From: RYN-230 sp963717125
GTDB taxonomy: Bacteria; Actinomycetota; Actinomycetes; Streptosporangiales; Streptosporangiaceae
NCBI GenBank assembly: GCA_963717125.1
Contig: CAVQVG010000008.1
Span: 62,001-126,000, forward strand
DNA: 64,000 nt
Direction of reading: 5' to 3'
Below, in pieces: positions 44,276 to 53,058 of this stretch. Under the pieces are notes generated by a model, which did not search any database, was not told the DNA's origin, and worked only from the letters and a program-made list of their open reading frames with translations. The stretch's first letter is position 1; the number at the start of each line of letters is the position of its first letter. The position numbers and the translations under genes were made by a program.

Positions 44276-44295
44276 TAATGACCGGTCTGTATACT
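44268..44295. promoter_or_regulatory. Promoter/operator of the YefM-RelE module
   Basis: A dyad GGTCAT-AATA-ATGACC lies at 44268-44283 and a TATACT -10 hexamer at 44290-44295, 7 bp before the antitoxin ATG. GGTC recurs around the -10 (GGTCTGTATACTGGTC). The arrangement suits repression by the antitoxin and a nearly leaderless mRNA. Confidence 0.5.
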
Positions 44296-44302
44296 GGTCT
44301 TT

Positions 44303-44590
44303 ATGGAGACCATACCAATCACTGAGGCGAAGGCGCGGATCGCTGAGCTCGCCGAACGGGTGGCGCGTGAGCACGAGCATTTCACTATTACCCGTAACGG
44401 GCGCGCGGACGTCATGCTGATCTCAGTGGCCGAGTATGAGTCACTGCAGGAGACGCTTGACATCCTCAGCGACGAGGAGACTCTCGCGGACCTGCGCCAG
44501 TCCCGGGAGGACTTCGCAGACGGCGCCACCTACAGCCCCGAGCAGGTCCGCGCCGAACTGGAGCAGCGCCGGCGTTCCGGCCCGCAGTGA
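44303..44590 (+). CDS. Phd/YefM-family antitoxin
   Basis: 95 residues. N-terminal DNA-binding fold IPITEAKARIAELAERVARE followed by FTITRNGRADVMLISVAEYESLQETL, then an acidic C-terminal helix that would wrap the toxin (LSDEETLADLRQSREDF). It overlaps the toxin gene by 4 bp (GTGA). Confidence 0.92.
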   Translation: METIPITEAKARIAELAERVAREHEHFTITRNGRADVMLISVAEYESLQETLDILSDEETLADLRQSREDFADGATYSPEQVRAELEQRRRSGPQ

Positions 44591-44877
44591 CCGGCGACCC
44601 GCGGGAAGACGAGCCGTACAGCGTGATCCTCTCGGGGCAGGCTCGCCGCAACATCCGCGAGAACCTTCCGCTTGAGGTGGCCTTCGCCGCGCTGGACACG
44701 ATGGAGAGATCGATCGCCGTGAACCCGCACCGGGCAGGTAAACCGCTGGACGACCCGTTCGACGGATACCACTCTGCACGCAGGGGGACGTACCGCATCA
44801 TCTACCGTATCGATGAAGCTAAGCACCAGGTACAGATCCACTCGATCCGCCACCGCCGCGATGCTTACCGGGCCTGA
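44587..44877 (+). CDS. RelE/ParE-family toxin
   Basis: 96 residues from a GTG overlapping the antitoxin stop. RelE/ParE fold: YSVILSGQARRNIRENLP, NPHRAGKPLDDPFDGYHSAR, RGTYRIIYRIDEAKHQVQIH, SIRHRRDAYR. The basic Arg/His-rich end (HRRDAYR) is that of RelE-type ribosome-dependent mRNA interferases. Together with YefM it forms a complete type II module. Confidence 0.92.
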   Translation: MTGDPREDEPYSVILSGQARRNIRENLPLEVAFAALDTMERSIAVNPHRAGKPLDDPFDGYHSARRGTYRIIYRIDEAKHQVQIHSIRHRRDAYRA

Positions 44878-44989
44878 CGCCCCGCAAGCACCTACAGTCA
44901 TCATTGCCCGGGCCGCCCAGCCTGCCTGCTGATGCGCAGCCCCACGGCAACGCCGGTAGACACGCCGACGAATTGAATCTTGACGGCTT

Positions 44990-45682
44990 CTAGCCGATCG
45001 CATCCGGCTGTCCCGGCTGCACGATGCCGGTCTCGTAGGCCAGGATCACGGCCTGCACCCGGTCCCGGAGCCCGAGCTTGGCCAGCAGGTTCCCAACGTG
45101 GGACTTCACGGTCGCTTCGCTGATCACCAGGTCGGCGGCTATCTCCGCGTTGGTCAGGCCGCGGGCCAGCCGCAGCAGGATGTCGCGTTCCCGGCTGGTC
45201 AGCAAGGCCAGCCGCGACGGCGCTGGCAGCGTCTGCGGCGGCCTGCGAGCGAACGCGTCGATCAGCCGCATCGTTACCGACGGCGCAAGCAGCGCGTTAC
45301 CCGCAGCCGTGATTTTGACCGCGGCTATCAGGTCGTGCCGCGGGGCGTCCTTCAGAAGGAATCCGCTCGCCCCGGCCCGCAATGCCTCGTAGACGTAGTC
45401 GTCGAGGTCAAAGGTGGTCAGCATGACCACCTTTGACCTGGCCGTCCGGTCTCCGCCGGTGATCCGCCTGGTGGCCTCGATGCCGTCTATTTCCGGCATC
45501 CGCACGTCCATCAAGATCACATCCGGCTGGTGTTCGGCGGTAGCCTGGACGGCCTGCGCCCCGTCGGCCGCCTCCGCGACCACGGTGATCCCGTCCGCTG
45601 CCTCGAGGATCACGCAGAATCCGGTCCTGACCAGCTCCTGGTCATCGGCGACGAGCACCCGGATCGGGCAGGCGCTTGTCAT
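44990..45682 (-). CDS. NarL/FixJ-family response regulator
   Basis: 230 residues from the ATG at 45682. Receiver domain with acidic pocket VADDQ and phospho-acceptor Asp59 (QPDVILMDVRMPEIDG), Lys in FLLKDAP. C-terminal LuxR HTH: LTSRERDILLRLARGLTNAE followed by ISEATVKSHVGNLLAKLGL. It overlaps the kinase stop by 4 bp and therefore is co-translated with it. Confidence 0.93.
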   Translation of the reverse strand: MTSACPIRVLVADDQELVRTGFCVILEAADGITVVAEAADGAQAVQATAEHQPDVILMDVRMPEIDGIEATRRITGGDRTARSKVVMLTTFDLDDYVYEALRAGASGFLLKDAPRHDLIAAVKITAAGNALLAPSVTMRLIDAFARRPPQTLPAPSRLALLTSRERDILLRLARGLTNAEIAADLVISEATVKSHVGNLLAKLGLRDRVQAVILAYETGIVQPGQPDAIG

Positions 45683-46944
45683 GGCGCCGGCAGCCTGGCC
45701 GTGACCGCGAAGCCGCCTGTCCGGCCGGGGCCGACGGTCAGGCTGCCACCGCACGATGTGACCCGCTCGGCGATGCCGGCCAGGCCAAATCCGCCCGGTC
45801 CAGCCGGCCGCACCGTGCCGTTGTCCGGCGCGTCCCGCAGGCTGGCTGCGGCTGGCATCGCCGGCAGGCTGGCAGCCGCGGCGACCGGCCCGTTACCGGT
45901 GTCAGTCACCGAAACGGTGACATAACCAGGCTCATAGCCGACGGTCACCGCCGCCTCGCCCGCGCCGGAGTGCCTGATCGTGTTGGTCAGCGCCTCCTGC
46001 ACGATCCGGTAGGCGGTCAGGTCAACGCCGGGCGCCAGCTTGGCCGGGCTGCCCTCCACCCGCAGATCCACGGCGATCCCGGCCTGGCGTACCTGCACGA
46101 GCACCTGATCGAGCTGGCTGATCGACGGGGACGGTGACGTGTTTGCCCGGCGGCCGGCCGGGCAGGCCGGGCCGCGCAGGACGCCGAGGAGGCGGCGGAG
46201 CTCGGTCAGTGCCTCGCGCGCGGTCTGCCCGATGATCTCCACGGACTTGCCCGCCTCGGCCGGCAGGCCGGGCAGCAGTGCGGCGGCGGCCTCGGACTGG
46301 ACCGCCATCAGGCTGACGTGATGCGCCACCACGTCGTGCAGTTCCCTGGCGATCCTGGTCCGCTCCTGCGCAGCGGCCAGCGCCACCTCCCGGTCACGCG
46401 CGGCCTCCGCGTGCTCCGCTCGCTCCTCGACCTCCCGCAGGTAGGCCCGGCGGGTGCGGCTGATGATGCCAGCCATGCCGGCGGCGGTGAACTCCAGCAC
46501 CCCGACGAAGAAGTCATAGGGCGTGTGACCAGGCAACAGCGCCGCCCGGCCGACGCCGACCACCGTCAGAACGCTCACCACCCAGCGCACCCGCGTCGAG
46601 CTGCGGTCCATCACCGTGTAGAAGCCAATCATGGAGGCGAGCGGCAGCGGCGCGAACCCGATGCCCAGATCGTCGTAGAGCGTGCGGGGAATGCCGATGA
46701 AGACCAGGTAGGTGGCGACCGGCCAGCGCCGCCGCCAGATCAGCGGCAATGCCTGCAGCACGACCAGCGCGAACGCCACGTCGGGCAGGCGCAGCTGCCT
46801 CGCCTCCGGGATCAGCGAGCCGGCGTTGTAAGCGGCCAGCGCCAGCGCGAGCGCAAGGTCCTGCATGCGCGGCGGGAGCGCGATAGCCCAAGCAACAAGC
46901 CTCTTCACCAGCTGATCGTAAAGGCGGCCAGACGCCCAGGCCAT
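45679..46944 (-). CDS. Sensor histidine kinase (HisKA_3 type)
   Basis: 421 residues if started at ATG 46944; an ATG at 47043 would add 33 residues of unlikely composition. About five hydrophobic segments in the first ~150 residues form the sensing module. The dimerisation/phosphoacceptor helix is ERTRIARELHDVVAHHVSLM, and the HATPase domain holds YRIVQEALTNTIRHSGAG (N box) and GFGLAGIAERV. The pair controls an unknown regulon; the divergently placed ABC exporter is a likely target. Confidence 0.88.
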   Translation of the reverse strand: MAWASGRLYDQLVKRLVAWAIALPPRMQDLALALALAAYNAGSLIPEARQLRLPDVAFALVVLQALPLIWRRRWPVATYLVFIGIPRTLYDDLGIGFAPLPLASMIGFYTVMDRSSTRVRWVVSVLTVVGVGRAALLPGHTPYDFFVGVLEFTAAGMAGIISRTRRAYLREVEERAEHAEAARDREVALAAAQERTRIARELHDVVAHHVSLMAVQSEAAAALLPGLPAEAGKSVEIIGQTAREALTELRRLLGVLRGPACPAGRRANTSPSPSISQLDQVLVQVRQAGIAVDLRVEGSPAKLAPGVDLTAYRIVQEALTNTIRHSGAGEAAVTVGYEPGYVTVSVTDTGNGPVAAAASLPAMPAAASLRDAPDNGTVRPAGPGGFGLAGIAERVTSCGGSLTVGPGRTGGFAVTARLPAP

Positions 46945-47088
46945 CCTCCGCACGGCTGAACCGGCGGCGCCTACCTGCGGCGGGTTTCTGTCGCAAGTAG
47001 GGCCCGGCCACGCCCCCGGGGGGATGGCCGCGGAAACGGGCATCGCGGCCGATGCGGAGTCGCTGCCCGCCCGGCGATCGTAACCGTT

Positions 47089-47823
47089 ATGAGCCTTCCG
47101 GCAAGATCACGGGAACCCATCATCGAGCTGGACCGGGTGGAAAAGATCTACCGCAGTGCACGGGGCAGGGGAGGTGGGCGGGGCGTCGGGTTTCCCGCGC
47201 TGAGCGGCGTAGACCTGGCCATCGCCGCGGGCGAGATGGTGGCGATCACCGGCCCGTCGGGCAGCGGCAAGACCACCATCATCAACCTCATCGCCGGCAT
47301 CGACCGGCCCACCACCGGGGCGGTGACGGTCAGCGGCAGCCGCCTGGACCAGATGACCGAGGAGCAGCTCGCCGTCTGGCGCGGCCGCACCATCGGCATC
47401 GTGTTCCAGTTCTTCCAGCTGATGCCCACGCTCACCGCGACGGAGAACGCCACGCTCCCGCTGGACCTGGCCCGGCTCGGCCCGGCGCGCGAGCGCAAGG
47501 CGGTGGCGAGCCGTCGCCTGGACGCAGTCGGGCTCGGCGATCGCGGCGACCGGCTGCCGCTCGAGCTGTCCGGCGGGGAGCAGCAGCGCGTCGCGATCGC
47601 CAGGGCGATGGCCTGCGAGCCGCCAATCCTGCTCGGCGACGAACCCACCGGCAACCTCGACACCGGCATGGCCCGGGAAATGTTCAAGTTGCTCAAGGGG
47701 CTGAACGAGAACGGGACGACGGTCGTGTACGTCACGCACGACCAGGCGCTCGCCGCGCTCGCCTCCCGGATCGTGTCCGTTCAAGATGGCCTGATCACCG
47801 GCGATACTGGGCGGCGGCCATGA
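47089..47823 (+). CDS. ABC transporter ATP-binding protein (LolD/MacB type)
   Basis: 244 residues. Walker A GPSGSGKTT, Q-loop VFQFFQLMPTLTATEN, signature LSGGEQQR, Walker B ILLGDEPTGNLD, H-loop VTHD. The order and the GNLD motif are those of the MacB/LolD/FtsE-type subfamily that works with FtsX-like permeases. Its stop overlaps the permease start by 4 bp (ATGA). Confidence 0.93.
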   Translation: MSLPARSREPIIELDRVEKIYRSARGRGGGRGVGFPALSGVDLAIAAGEMVAITGPSGSGKTTIINLIAGIDRPTTGAVTVSGSRLDQMTEEQLAVWRGRTIGIVFQFFQLMPTLTATENATLPLDLARLGPARERKAVASRRLDAVGLGDRGDRLPLELSGGEQQRVAIARAMACEPPILLGDEPTGNLDTGMAREMFKLLKGLNENGTTVVYVTHDQALAALASRIVSVQDGLITGDTGRRP

Positions 47824-50225
47824 GCACGCTGAACCGCAAGGCCAGGGGCGACCTGACCCAGCACCTGAGCCGCACACTGCTGGCCGTCTTCACGCTAAGC
47901 GTCGCCATCGCGAGCCTGGGCTTCCTCGCCGTGCCGAGTCTGCTGAACACGGCGATGAACCGCCAGGTCCAGGAGAGTCACCTATACGACGTCGGGATAT
48001 CCACCAGCACCCTTGACCTGAGCCCGGCACAGCTCAGCGCGCTCGGCCACCTTCCGGGCGTGGCCGCTGTCAGCCCAGCCGTCGGCTACGCCACCACGGT
48101 AAGAACCGGCGCTGGCCCTCAGGACGTCGAGATCGCCGGCGGCGACCTGGCGTCCGCCACGGTCAACACCGTCCCGCTGATGTCCGGCCGGCTGCCCGGG
48201 CCGGGCGAGATTCTGGCCGACGCCGGCAACGCCCGGGCTACCGGCTTTGCCGTCCCCATTGGCGGCACGATAGACATGCGGGCCGCCAGCGGCCGGCTGG
48301 TACGGCTGCGGGTCAGCGGTACCGGCCTGAACCTGTACGCGACTCCCGGCGCGAGCGGCTCGACCACGCCGGTCTTTTACACCTCCGCGGCCACGGTGCA
48401 GGCGCTGCGCGGCGCCCGCGGGTACAACTACCTGGGGTTCCGGCTTACCGACGACAGCACGGCCGCCCAGTCCCGGGTGGTCGCCGAGGTGCGCGCCTAC
48501 CTGACTGGGCAGACCGGCACGGACCCGATCACGGCGCTGCCCGCCGTCCGGGCCCCTGGGCAGTGGCCAGGCCAGTCCGGGTTCAACCACATCATGGCGC
48601 TGCTGTACATCATCACGATCCTGGCGTTCGCGTCCGCCCTGTTCCTCATCTCCGCCACCATGAGCACCCTTATCGCTGAGCAGGCCCGCGAGATCGCCAT
48701 CCTCAAGACGCTCGGCGGCCGACGGCGGCAGATCGGCGGCATCATCGGCCGCACCGCGGCGATGCTCGGCGCGGCAGGCGCGGTCGTGGGCACGGTCGTC
48801 GGCATCGTCCTCGCCTACCTGCTGGCTCGCTACTTCGCCGAGAAGTTCATCGACGTGTCCTTCGGCTTCGGGATCGCCGCCGCTGTCGTCGTGACCAGCC
48901 TCGTGCTCGGCCCGGCGCTCGCCGTCGCGGCGTCGCTGCCCGCGCTGCGGCGAGCGCTGCGCAGGCCCGTGGCCGAGACCCTGGCCGGAACCGGAACCAC
49001 AGGATTCGGCGCGGGCCGGCTCGACCGGCTGGTCGCGCGCAGCGGGCTGCTGGCCGGGGCCGCGGTACCGGGCAGTCTGCGGATGGGAGTCCGCAACGCG
49101 CTGCGGCAAAAGCGGCGCAGCGCGGCCACGATCGCGCAGGTCGCCGTCGCCGCGGGGCTTGCGATCTCCCTCCTCGCTCTCGGCCAGTCGATCACTGCCG
49201 TCATCAGCCAGACCATCGGCAAGCTGCACTTCAGCATCGGCGTCGGCGAGGCAGGGAGCCACGGCGCGCGGCCGTTCGGCAGCCGGGCGCTCGCCGTCGC
49301 CGCCTCAACACCAGGCGTCACGAGGGCCGAGCCCGTCGAGACGAGCTCCGTGCAGTACAACGGACAGGCCTACGTGGCGTGGGGGCTGGGGACCCATCCT
49401 CTCTACTCCTACCGGCTGAGTGCAGGCCGCTGGTTCACCACCGCGGATACCGCCACCGACGCCCGCGCAGCCATCACACCGGCGGTGCTCGGCCCCGCCG
49501 TCGCGCGCGTCGTCGGAGCCAGGGTCGGGCAGATCCTCACGCTCACCATGGCCACAGGACCCACCAGGGTCCGCGTCATCGGAATAGACACCGGCCAGAC
49601 CAATAGCGGCGACACCGTCTACTTCCCGCTGCCCGCGCTGGAACGCCTGGACGGCGGGCCCGGTACCGCGGACTCGATGTGGCTCGCCACCGCCAGTTCC
49701 GGGCACGCCGCCATCGACCGGGCGACCATCGCAGCCACGGCCCGGCTGGCGGCCGCCGGGTACGCGGTCGGCACCCAGGAAATCTACGTTACCCAGGCGC
49801 AAATCACGGCTGCCGACCGCTCAGTCCTCACCATCGTCGAGCTCCTGGGCCTGGTCGTGGTGGCCATCATGCTCATGGGCCTGGTCAGCGCCCTCAGCAT
49901 GGGCGTCATCGAGCGCACCCGGGAGGTCGGGATCCTGCGCTGCGTGGGTGCCAGGGCCCGCTACATCCGGCGGGTGTTCAGCGCCGAGGCGGTGATCCTC
50001 GCCATTGCCGGCTGGGTGTTCGGGGTGCTGCTCGGCTGGCTGATCTACCAGGGGCTGCTGGCGCTCGTGCGCCGCAATGTCGACCTCGCCCTTCCGCAGG
50101 AATTCCCGCCAGCCATCCCGCTGATCACGCTCGCCGCCGTCCTCGTGCTCACCCTCCTCGTCATCCGGGTGCCGCTGCGCCGCGCCACCCGGATCCAGCC
50201 CGGCACGGCCCTCCGGTACCAGTAA
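47820..50225 (+). CDS. FtsX-like ABC transporter permease
   Basis: 801 residues from ATG 47820. TM1 (LLAVFTLSVAIASLGFLAVP) is followed by a large extracytoplasmic MacB-like domain, then three TM helices around 265-380 (HIMALLYIITILAFASALFL.., LGAAGAVVGTVVGIVLAYLL), a second extracytoplasmic domain, and three final TM helices. This is the duplicated 8-TM form. It likely exports a peptide or lipid, or transduces mechanical force, with the ATPase encoded just upstream. Confidence 0.9.
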   Translation: MSTLNRKARGDLTQHLSRTLLAVFTLSVAIASLGFLAVPSLLNTAMNRQVQESHLYDVGISTSTLDLSPAQLSALGHLPGVAAVSPAVGYATTVRTGAGPQDVEIAGGDLASATVNTVPLMSGRLPGPGEILADAGNARATGFAVPIGGTIDMRAASGRLVRLRVSGTGLNLYATPGASGSTTPVFYTSAATVQALRGARGYNYLGFRLTDDSTAAQSRVVAEVRAYLTGQTGTDPITALPAVRAPGQWPGQSGFNHIMALLYIITILAFASALFLISATMSTLIAEQAREIAILKTLGGRRRQIGGIIGRTAAMLGAAGAVVGTVVGIVLAYLLARYFAEKFIDVSFGFGIAAAVVVTSLVLGPALAVAASLPALRRALRRPVAETLAGTGTTGFGAGRLDRLVARSGLLAGAAVPGSLRMGVRNALRQKRRSAATIAQVAVAAGLAISLLALGQSITAVISQTIGKLHFSIGVGEAGSHGARPFGSRALAVAASTPGVTRAEPVETSSVQYNGQAYVAWGLGTHPLYSYRLSAGRWFTTADTATDARAAITPAVLGPAVARVVGARVGQILTLTMATGPTRVRVIGIDTGQTNSGDTVYFPLPALERLDGGPGTADSMWLATASSGHAAIDRATIAATARLAAAGYAVGTQEIYVTQAQITAADRSVLTIVELLGLVVVAIMLMGLVSALSMGVIERTREVGILRCVGARARYIRRVFSAEAVILAIAGWVFGVLLGWLIYQGLLALVRRNVDLALPQEFPPAIPLITLAAVLVLTLLVIRVPLRRATRIQPGTALRYQ

Positions 50226-50271
50226 CCCGGCGAGGACTCTTCTTGCTTAACGCCACTTCGGCGCCGGTGGT

Positions 50272-51309
50272 CTACCGGCGGCGGAATGCCGCACCGAGCG
50301 CCGGTGTGCCGATGTCCCACATGTTGTCGGCGACATTGATCGTGACCCCGGGGGGAACGATCTGGTCGATGCGATCAAGCAGATCGGTAGGCAGGTCGAT
50401 CCCGTCGGCAGCGAGGTAGGTGTCCAGGTGCTCCATGAGGCGCGGGCCGATGATCGCGGAGGTGACCGCGGGATGGCGGGTGACGAACGCGATCGCCATC
50501 TGGATGAGGGTCAGCCCGGCCTCGTCGGCCAACGCGGCGAGCGCGTCGGCGGCGTCGAGCTTGGCGGCGTTCGACGGGTCGCTGGCGTCATAGCTCGCTG
50601 GGTGGCGCCGCAACCGCGCGGCGGAGCCCGGCCCACTGACCTCCTGGCCCTTGCGGTATTTGCCTGACAGCCAGCCACCGGCCAGTGGGCTGTAGCTCAT
50701 GACGCCCATTCCGTGGCGCTGGCAGGTCGGCAGCACGTCGTATTCGATCGCCCGGGTCAGCATCGAGTAGGGGGGCTGTTCGGTGCGAAACCGTCCGTGG
50801 CCGCGGCGATCGGCGACGCATTGAGCCTCGACGATCTCAGAGGCGGGGACCTTTGACGCGCCGAAGTATCGGATCTTGCCGGCCCGCACGAGGTCAGTCA
50901 GGGCGCTGAGGGTCTCGTCGGTATCGGTGTTCGGGTCGGGGACGCCGACTTGGTAGAGGTCGATCCAGTCGGTTTGAAGCCGGCGCAGCGAGCCCTCGAC
51001 CCCTTCGGTGATCCACCGCCGCGACGCTCCGCGGTGGTTGGGATCCTTATCGAAAGGAGGGCCGAACTTAACCGCGAGCACCACGTTCTCGCGCCGCCCG
51101 CCCGCCAGCGCCTTGCCGAGAATCAGCTCCGACTCGCCGGCGGAGTAGCCATCGGCGGTGTCGATGAAGTTGATCCCGGCGTCCAGCGCGCGGTGGATGA
51201 TCTTGACCGCGTCGTCGTGATCGGGGTTGCCGAAGGCGCCGAACATCATCGCGCCCAGGCACATCTGGCTGACCGAGACGCCGGTGCGTCCCAGAGGCCG
51301 GTAGTCCAT
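50272..51309 (-). CDS. Aldo/keto reductase with altered catalytic residue
   Basis: 345 residues from the ATG at 51309 with AAGGAG 8 nt upstream. The (alpha/beta)8 barrel motifs are FIDTADGYSAGESE (catalytic Asp, Tyr), VVLAVKFG (Lys) and DLYQVGVPDPNTDTDET. At the position where most members have His (LYQ-x-H), this protein has Gly (LYQVGVPD). The phosphate-binding SAIIGPRLMEHLDTYLAA end is normal. The gene is divergent from a TetR regulator and probably controlled by it. Confidence 0.88.
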   Translation of the reverse strand: MDYRPLGRTGVSVSQMCLGAMMFGAFGNPDHDDAVKIIHRALDAGINFIDTADGYSAGESELILGKALAGGRRENVVLAVKFGPPFDKDPNHRGASRRWITEGVEGSLRRLQTDWIDLYQVGVPDPNTDTDETLSALTDLVRAGKIRYFGASKVPASEIVEAQCVADRRGHGRFRTEQPPYSMLTRAIEYDVLPTCQRHGMGVMSYSPLAGGWLSGKYRKGQEVSGPGSAARLRRHPASYDASDPSNAAKLDAADALAALADEAGLTLIQMAIAFVTRHPAVTSAIIGPRLMEHLDTYLAADGIDLPTDLLDRIDQIVPPGVTINVADNMWDIGTPALGAAFRRR

Positions 51310-51374
51310 GAAGAAGCTCCTTGAGCCGCCGCGAGATAGTCGCGGCCGGTGGGTAGGATCAGATGCGCCAGCAG

Positions 51375-51426
51375 GCGGATAGCCTGTCCACTTCACCGTA
51401 GCGACTAGCGGATAGCCTGTCCACTT
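51375..51426. promoter_or_regulatory. Duplicated TetR operator
   Basis: The 19-mer GCGGATAGCCTGTCCACTT occurs twice, at 51375-51393 and 51408-51426 (33 bp apart), between the divergent reductase and TetR genes. Each copy contains the imperfect dyad GcGGAtA-N3-TgTCCaC. On the reductase strand the copy also supplies a TGGACA -35-like hexamer. Confidence 0.7.
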
Positions 51427-51435
51427 GGATGGCCA

Positions 51436-52005
51436 ATGCCCCTGAACCAGCTCCCATCACCGGCCAGGCGAGCCGACGCCGAGCGCAACCGCGACAAGAT
51501 CCTCGCCGCGGCCCGTGCCGCGTTCGCCGACCCTGAGGCCGAAATATCGATGGCCGAGATCTCGCGACGCGCCGGCGTCGGCATGGCGACCCTGTACCGC
51601 AACTTCCCCGGACGCCGAGAGCTCCTCGAGGCCCTCTACACCGACGAGGTCAACGCCATCTGCGCGGCCGCGAAGACCGTTAACGGCAAGACGCCGGGAG
51701 CGGTCCTCACGGCTTGGCTGCACCGGTTCTTCGCCTTCGCCACCAGCAAGCGCCACATCGCCTCCGAGCTGCTCGAGCACACGGACCGCAGCAACCCCAT
51801 ATTCGGCAACAACCGCGCCCGGGTTATCGCCGCCGGCCTGCCGCTACTCGCCGCCGCGCAGCGCGCTCACGAGGTCCGCGACAATCTCACGCTCGAACAG
51901 ATCCTCGACATGGTCATCGCCATCGCCACGATCCAGGGCGACACCCGCTATCTCGAACCAATCCTCCAGACCACACTCGACGGCCTTTGCCCCCGGCCGA
52001 TGTGA
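51436..52005 (+). CDS. TetR/AcrR-family transcriptional regulator
   Basis: 189 residues. HTH: RDKILAAARAAFADPEAEIS, MAEISRRAGVGMATLYRNFP, GRRELLEALYTDEVNAICA. The C-terminal ligand domain (TPGAVLTAWLHRFFAFATSK.., GLPLLAAAQRAHEVRDNLTL) is of the common SbtR-like type. It probably represses the divergent aldo/keto reductase and itself through the duplicated 19-bp site. Confidence 0.92.
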   Translation: MPLNQLPSPARRADAERNRDKILAAARAAFADPEAEISMAEISRRAGVGMATLYRNFPGRRELLEALYTDEVNAICAAAKTVNGKTPGAVLTAWLHRFFAFATSKRHIASELLEHTDRSNPIFGNNRARVIAAGLPLLAAAQRAHEVRDNLTLEQILDMVIAIATIQGDTRYLEPILQTTLDGLCPRPM

Positions 52006-52056
52006 AGCCCACCCTGGCATCTCGCCCCCATCCGGTGAACGTTCATGGACGGCGCA

Positions 52057-52860
52057 CTAGCCGAGCTCCCAGAGCAGCCGGTAGTAGCGGGTGCGCTCGG
52101 CGTCGGGCTTGATCCCGTAGGCGTCGAGCAGCAGCTGCTCCCAGCCGGGCCCGTAGTTCCACCCGGTGCTCCAGGTGGCGATAGCCAAGTCGGCCCAGCG
52201 ATCCGCGACGCCAAGGTCGCCGAGATCGACGTGGCCGGACCAACGGCCGTCGTCGGTGATCAGCGTGTTCGGCGCGCAGGCGTCACCATGGCAGACGACG
52301 AGCTGGCTGGCCGGCGGGAGGTTTTGGACCTCGGCGAGCACACCCTCGATGCTCAGTTCCCGGTGTTCCGGGGCCCAGTCGGAAGTGTCGAGGCGCCCGG
52401 CCGCTGCCGCCCGCTCCGCGGCGGCGATCCGGTCCTGAGCCATCCAGGAGAACGGGCAGTCCGCGACCGGCAGGGCATCGTGCATCGCGCGGAGCCCTTC
52501 GCCGATGGCGATCACCGCGGTGCGCGGGTCGGCCAGCCACCGCGACGAGACCGCGCTGTGACCGGGCAGCGCCGCCGTGACCAGCCAGGAACCTTCGCTG
52601 TCGGCGCCGTGGCCGAGCACGCGCGGGACGGAAGAGTAGGCGGCGGCCCAGGTCATCCGGGCCGCCTCGGCGGCCAGGTCCAGCGGGGCACCGGCGGGTG
52701 CCCATTTGACGAAGCGCCGGTCTGGGTCGTCACCCGCCTCGAAGGTCAGCGCATCCTCGTTCTCCCAGACCAGGCGCACCTGACGGGCCGCGGCTAGATC
52801 CCGGACCGCCCGCGGCGGCGTCGCGGGTCGCCGGTGTGCCTCGGTGCTCACTCCGTCCAC
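52057..52860 (-). CDS. Aminoglycoside phosphotransferase-family protein (APH(3')-like)
   Basis: 267 residues. The kinase-like fold carries VVCHGDACAPNTLI (Brenner motif HGDxxxxN, catalytic Asp) and GHVDLGDLGVADRWADLAIA (metal-binding Asp in DLGD), with a C-terminal WELLLDAYG-like helix (WEQLLLDAYGI). The pattern is closest to APH(3')-type aminoglycoside kinases, so it may inactivate kanamycin-like drugs, though many chromosomal homologues act on other substrates. Confidence 0.85.
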   Translation of the reverse strand: MDGVSTEAHRRPATPPRAVRDLAAARQVRLVWENEDALTFEAGDDPDRRFVKWAPAGAPLDLAAEAARMTWAAAYSSVPRVLGHGADSEGSWLVTAALPGHSAVSSRWLADPRTAVIAIGEGLRAMHDALPVADCPFSWMAQDRIAAAERAAAAGRLDTSDWAPEHRELSIEGVLAEVQNLPPASQLVVCHGDACAPNTLITDDGRWSGHVDLGDLGVADRWADLAIATWSTGWNYGPGWEQLLLDAYGIKPDAERTRYYRLLWELG

Positions 52861-52904
52861 GGTGCCATACCACGGCGTGCCGGGAGCTGATCTGGCCGGC
52901 GCTG

Positions 52905-52940
52905 GTGACAGAAGTCCCGGCCGGACGGGACATGCAGCCC
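52905..52940 (+). promoter_or_regulatory. Tandem DosR-like boxes upstream of the Acg-like nitroreductase
   Basis: GTGACAGAAGTCCC (52905-52918) and GGGACATGCAGCCC (52927-52940) match the GGGAC-N4-GTCCC core of DosR boxes at 9/10 and 8/10 positions, with exactly 22 bp between them. Two boxes at about this spacing precede acg-type genes in mycobacteria. The downstream gene starts 119 bp further on. Confidence 0.45.
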
Positions 52941-53058
52941 TGACCGGCTGGCCCCCATCGCGAAAAAATGATCATGTGTGCAGGGGTTCGCCCGGTAACG
53001 ACCGGAGGAAGTTGGCCCGGCGGTTCTGGGCAATCCGCCTGGAGGGGAGGGGGACGCA

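Noticed and set aside
47052..47819. Upstream in-frame extension of the permease across the whole ATPase gene
   Set aside because: The frame is open by chance; the ATPase in its own frame has all ABC motifs and the permease ATG overlaps its stop by 4 bp.
47982..49262. A 426-codon open frame antisense to the FtsX-like permease
   Set aside because: No recognisable motif and biased to Arg/Ala/Gly/Asp; the permease frame has clear transmembrane pattern.
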